This document shows, one piece after another, positions 7,801-8,940 of a DNA stretch of 8,940 nt; position 1 is the stretch's first letter, and every line of letters begins with the position of its first letter. This stretch comes from Spirochaetota bacterium (GTDB taxonomy: Bacteria; Spirochaetota; Spirochaetia; Treponematales; Rectinemataceae), in contig JAEZSM010000002.1 in assembly GCA_023421875.1 (NCBI GenBank), forward strand, positions 1 through 8,940, written 5' to 3'. Both the position numbers and the translations under genes were made by a program. Under the pieces are notes generated by a model. That model saw only the letters and a program-made list of their open reading frames with translations, did no database searches and was not told where the DNA came from.

Positions 7801-8172
7801 ATCGGCACCTACAACCGCCCCCTTCCCTGCACGGTGATGATGCTCAACCACGAGTCCAACTACATCGACCAGGTCTCGCGGATGGAGCACTTTGTCCAAG
7901 GCTTTTTCTCTCGCCTCATGCCCCGTCTGGAGTTCGATGGTCAGGACAGGGAGTATGTGTTCAAGACTATCCACGAAATCAACAAGAAATCCGAGCGAAT
8001 CGCCGAGGCCGCTGCCCGGAGCGAGAAAATGCTGGGGCAGAGAAGGACGGACAGCGTCGCTGATAAAAAGGGCGCCGAACCTGGGGCGGAAACAAGCGGC
8101 GGACCTGCCGCGGCGGATACCGATAAGCCCGGAGCAGCGCGGGCTGTCGACGATGATGCGGAAAAAGCCTAG
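4852..8172 (+). CDS. Membrane sensor histidine kinase (9TM-GAF-PAS-HisKA-HATPase) fused to a GNAT/FeeM-like acyltransferase domain
   Basis: A 1106-residue inner-membrane sensor kinase. Residues 1-280 hold about nine helices (near 7-26, 35-54, 66-88, 97-114, 137-157, 170-189, 199-216, 225-251, 261-280). The first seven, ending in AVYKYRLI, resemble the 7TM sensor module of histidine kinases. A GAF-like domain (about 314-470) leads to a PAS domain (about 490-605) with Cys537, Cys548, Cys551 and Cys556. Next is HisKA with phospho-acceptor His628 (AHEINNP). The ATPase domain shows the N box ([10 protein letters not shown], Asn740), DTGLGI (768-773), FFTTK and GTGLGLS (794-800), ending near 832. 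Residues about 838-1000 look like an acyltransferase: [16 protein letters not shown] (925-932), MYEKLGF (975-981) and [10 protein letters not shown] helical stretch and an Ala/Gly/Asp-rich disordered tail follow. There is no receiver domain, so the phosphate goes to a separate regulator, perhaps the divergent REC-HD-GYP protein. The kinase call is very sure; the acyltransferase call is good by pattern, but its activity is unproven. Confidence 0.93.
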
Positions 8173-8940
8173 TAGCGGATAAGAGCTCCCGTTTCCTTGG
8201 ACCGGTAAATCCCCTCCATGATCTTCACTGCCTCACGACCTTCCTCGCCGCTTACCGCGGGCTTTAGCCCTTCGCGGAGGGCTAAAGCGAAGTCTTCAAT
8301 CTGGAGTTTGAAAAAATACCAGGTGGGATCGATTTTGGAAAAGAAGGCCTCGTCCTCGGCCTTCCAGGTGTCCAGCATTTTTTCCTGACCGGGCACAGTC
8401 CACAGATCGTTGTAGGGAGGTTCCAGGACGCCGTTCATCCCCGCTATGAACATGGCTCCTCCATCGGTCTGAACCCCCGCCGAAGCGCCCGAGCTGCCGT
8501 GCACGGCTACCTTGGCATGGATGCCCGGTTTCTGAGAGTTGGATACGAAGATAGAGCCTAAGCCCCCATTGGCAAAATAAACCGTGGCCACCGCCGAGTC
8601 GTCTACTTCTATATAGGGGTGATTGGCATTGATCCATGAGCCCTGGACCCCTGAAACGGGTCCCATGAACCAGGACAGGAGATCCAGCTGATGAGGGGCT
8701 TGATTGACGATGACACCGCCGCCCTCGCCGGCCCAGGAGCCGCGCCAGGGGTCGGAGCGGTAGTAGGCTTCGTCCCTCCAGCCCAGGATGGTCACCTGGC
8801 CAAGTAGGGGCGTGCCGAGGAGTCCTTCGTCTATGGCGGCCTTGATACGCCTGGTGGAGGGATACCAGCGGCGCTGGCTTATGACTCCCAGCTGGCGGCG
8901 CTGCGCGAGGGCGGCGGCTATCATGGCATTGCAGTCTGCC
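8169..8940 (-). CDS. Gfo/Idh/MocA-family oxidoreductase, C-terminal part (5' end outside window)
   Basis: NAD(P)-dependent oxidoreductase of the family that acts on sugars, inositols and related compounds. The visible 256 residues are the end of the Rossmann half and the C-terminal alpha/beta domain. The frame runs open to the window edge (ADCNAM..), so the ATG at 8924 is internal. LGVISQRRWYP, then WRGSWAGEGGGVIVNQAPHQLDLLSWFMG, is a typical substrate-domain signature; the catalytic His is the codon at 8691-8693 and the Asp of H-x-x-D is at 8682-8684. The family's Lys (EKP motif) lies outside the window. The C-terminal ..EDFALALREGLKPAVSGEEGREAVKIMEGIYRS is standard for the family. The substrate cannot be told. 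It converges on the kinase gene and shares the stop palindrome CTAG (8169-8172) with it. Confidence 0.92.
   Translation of the reverse strand, partial: ADCNAMIAAALAQRRQLGVISQRRWYPSTRRIKAAIDEGLLGTPLLGQVTILGWRDEAYYRSDPWRGSWAGEGGGVIVNQAPHQLDLLSWFMGPVSGVQGSWINANHPYIEVDDSAVATVYFANGGLGSIFVSNSQKPGIHAKVAVHGSSGASAGVQTDGGAMFIAGMNGVLEPPYNDLWTVPGQEKMLDTWKAEDEAFFSKIDPTWYFFKLQIEDFALALREGLKPAVSGEEGREAVKIMEGIYRSKETGALIRY
8261..8288. repeat. Perfect 10-bp inverted repeat inside the oxidoreductase gene
   Basis: GCTTTAGCCC (8261-8270) and GGGCTAAAGC (8279-8288) are exact reverse complements around an 8-base loop. The hairpin lies about 90 bases past the kinase stop and within the codons for ALREGLKP of the convergent gene. 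No U-tract follows. It may slow or end kinase transcripts, or may be chance within GC-rich coding sequence. Confidence 0.5.

Noticed and set aside
8041..8172. Alternative plus-strand frame at the kinase C terminus (7892-8182)
   Set aside because: The kinase frame continues without a break into an Ala/Gly/Asp-rich tail. The other frame has no ribosome site or recognisable product, so no frameshift is called.

Overview
The window reads as chromosomal DNA of a diderm (Gram-negative-type) bacterium with fairly high GC. An ExbB-ExbD-TonB operon implies an outer membrane. The nine-helix sensor kinase and the REC-HD-GYP regulator are of kinds common in spirochaetes and deltaproteobacteria. I lean weakly towards a spirochaete, but nothing here fixes the taxon. 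No RNA genes, insertion sequences, CRISPR arrays or phage genes were seen.

Layout. (1) 1-613 (+) is the C-terminal part of IMP dehydrogenase (guaB), cut by the window edge, with about 20 suspicious bases at the very start. (2) 759-2955 (+) is a tight exbB-exbD-tonB operon in which both junctions are ATGA stop/start overlaps. (3) 3039-4784 (-) is a two-gene unit: an ICMT/PEMT-type integral-membrane methyltransferase, then a REC-HD-GYP response regulator (probable c-di-GMP phosphodiesterase). (4) 4852-8172 (+) is a 1106-residue membrane histidine kinase (about 9 TM helices, GAF, PAS, HisKA, HATPase_c) that continues into a GNAT-like acyltransferase domain resembling the FeeM/acyl-homoserine-lactone-synthase group. 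(5) 8169-8940 (-) is a Gfo/Idh/MocA oxidoreductase whose N terminus lies outside the window; its stop codon shares the palindrome CTAG with the kinase stop.

How the parts may work together. ExbB/ExbD/TonB would use the proton-motive force to power outer-membrane receptors. The middle of the window is the most interesting part. The methyltransferase/HD-GYP unit and the kinase-acyltransferase gene diverge from a 67-bp region that holds an extended -10 promoter with an overlapping dyad. The kinase has no receiver domain and the HD-GYP protein has one, so they are a plausible phosphorelay pair. A sensor kinase carrying an acyltransferase, next to a membrane methyltransferase and an RpfG-like regulator, recalls the logic of the Rpf (DSF) and Phc (3-OH-MAME) cell-signalling systems. 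It may be an undescribed acyl-signal or lipid-sensing circuit; that functional link is inference.
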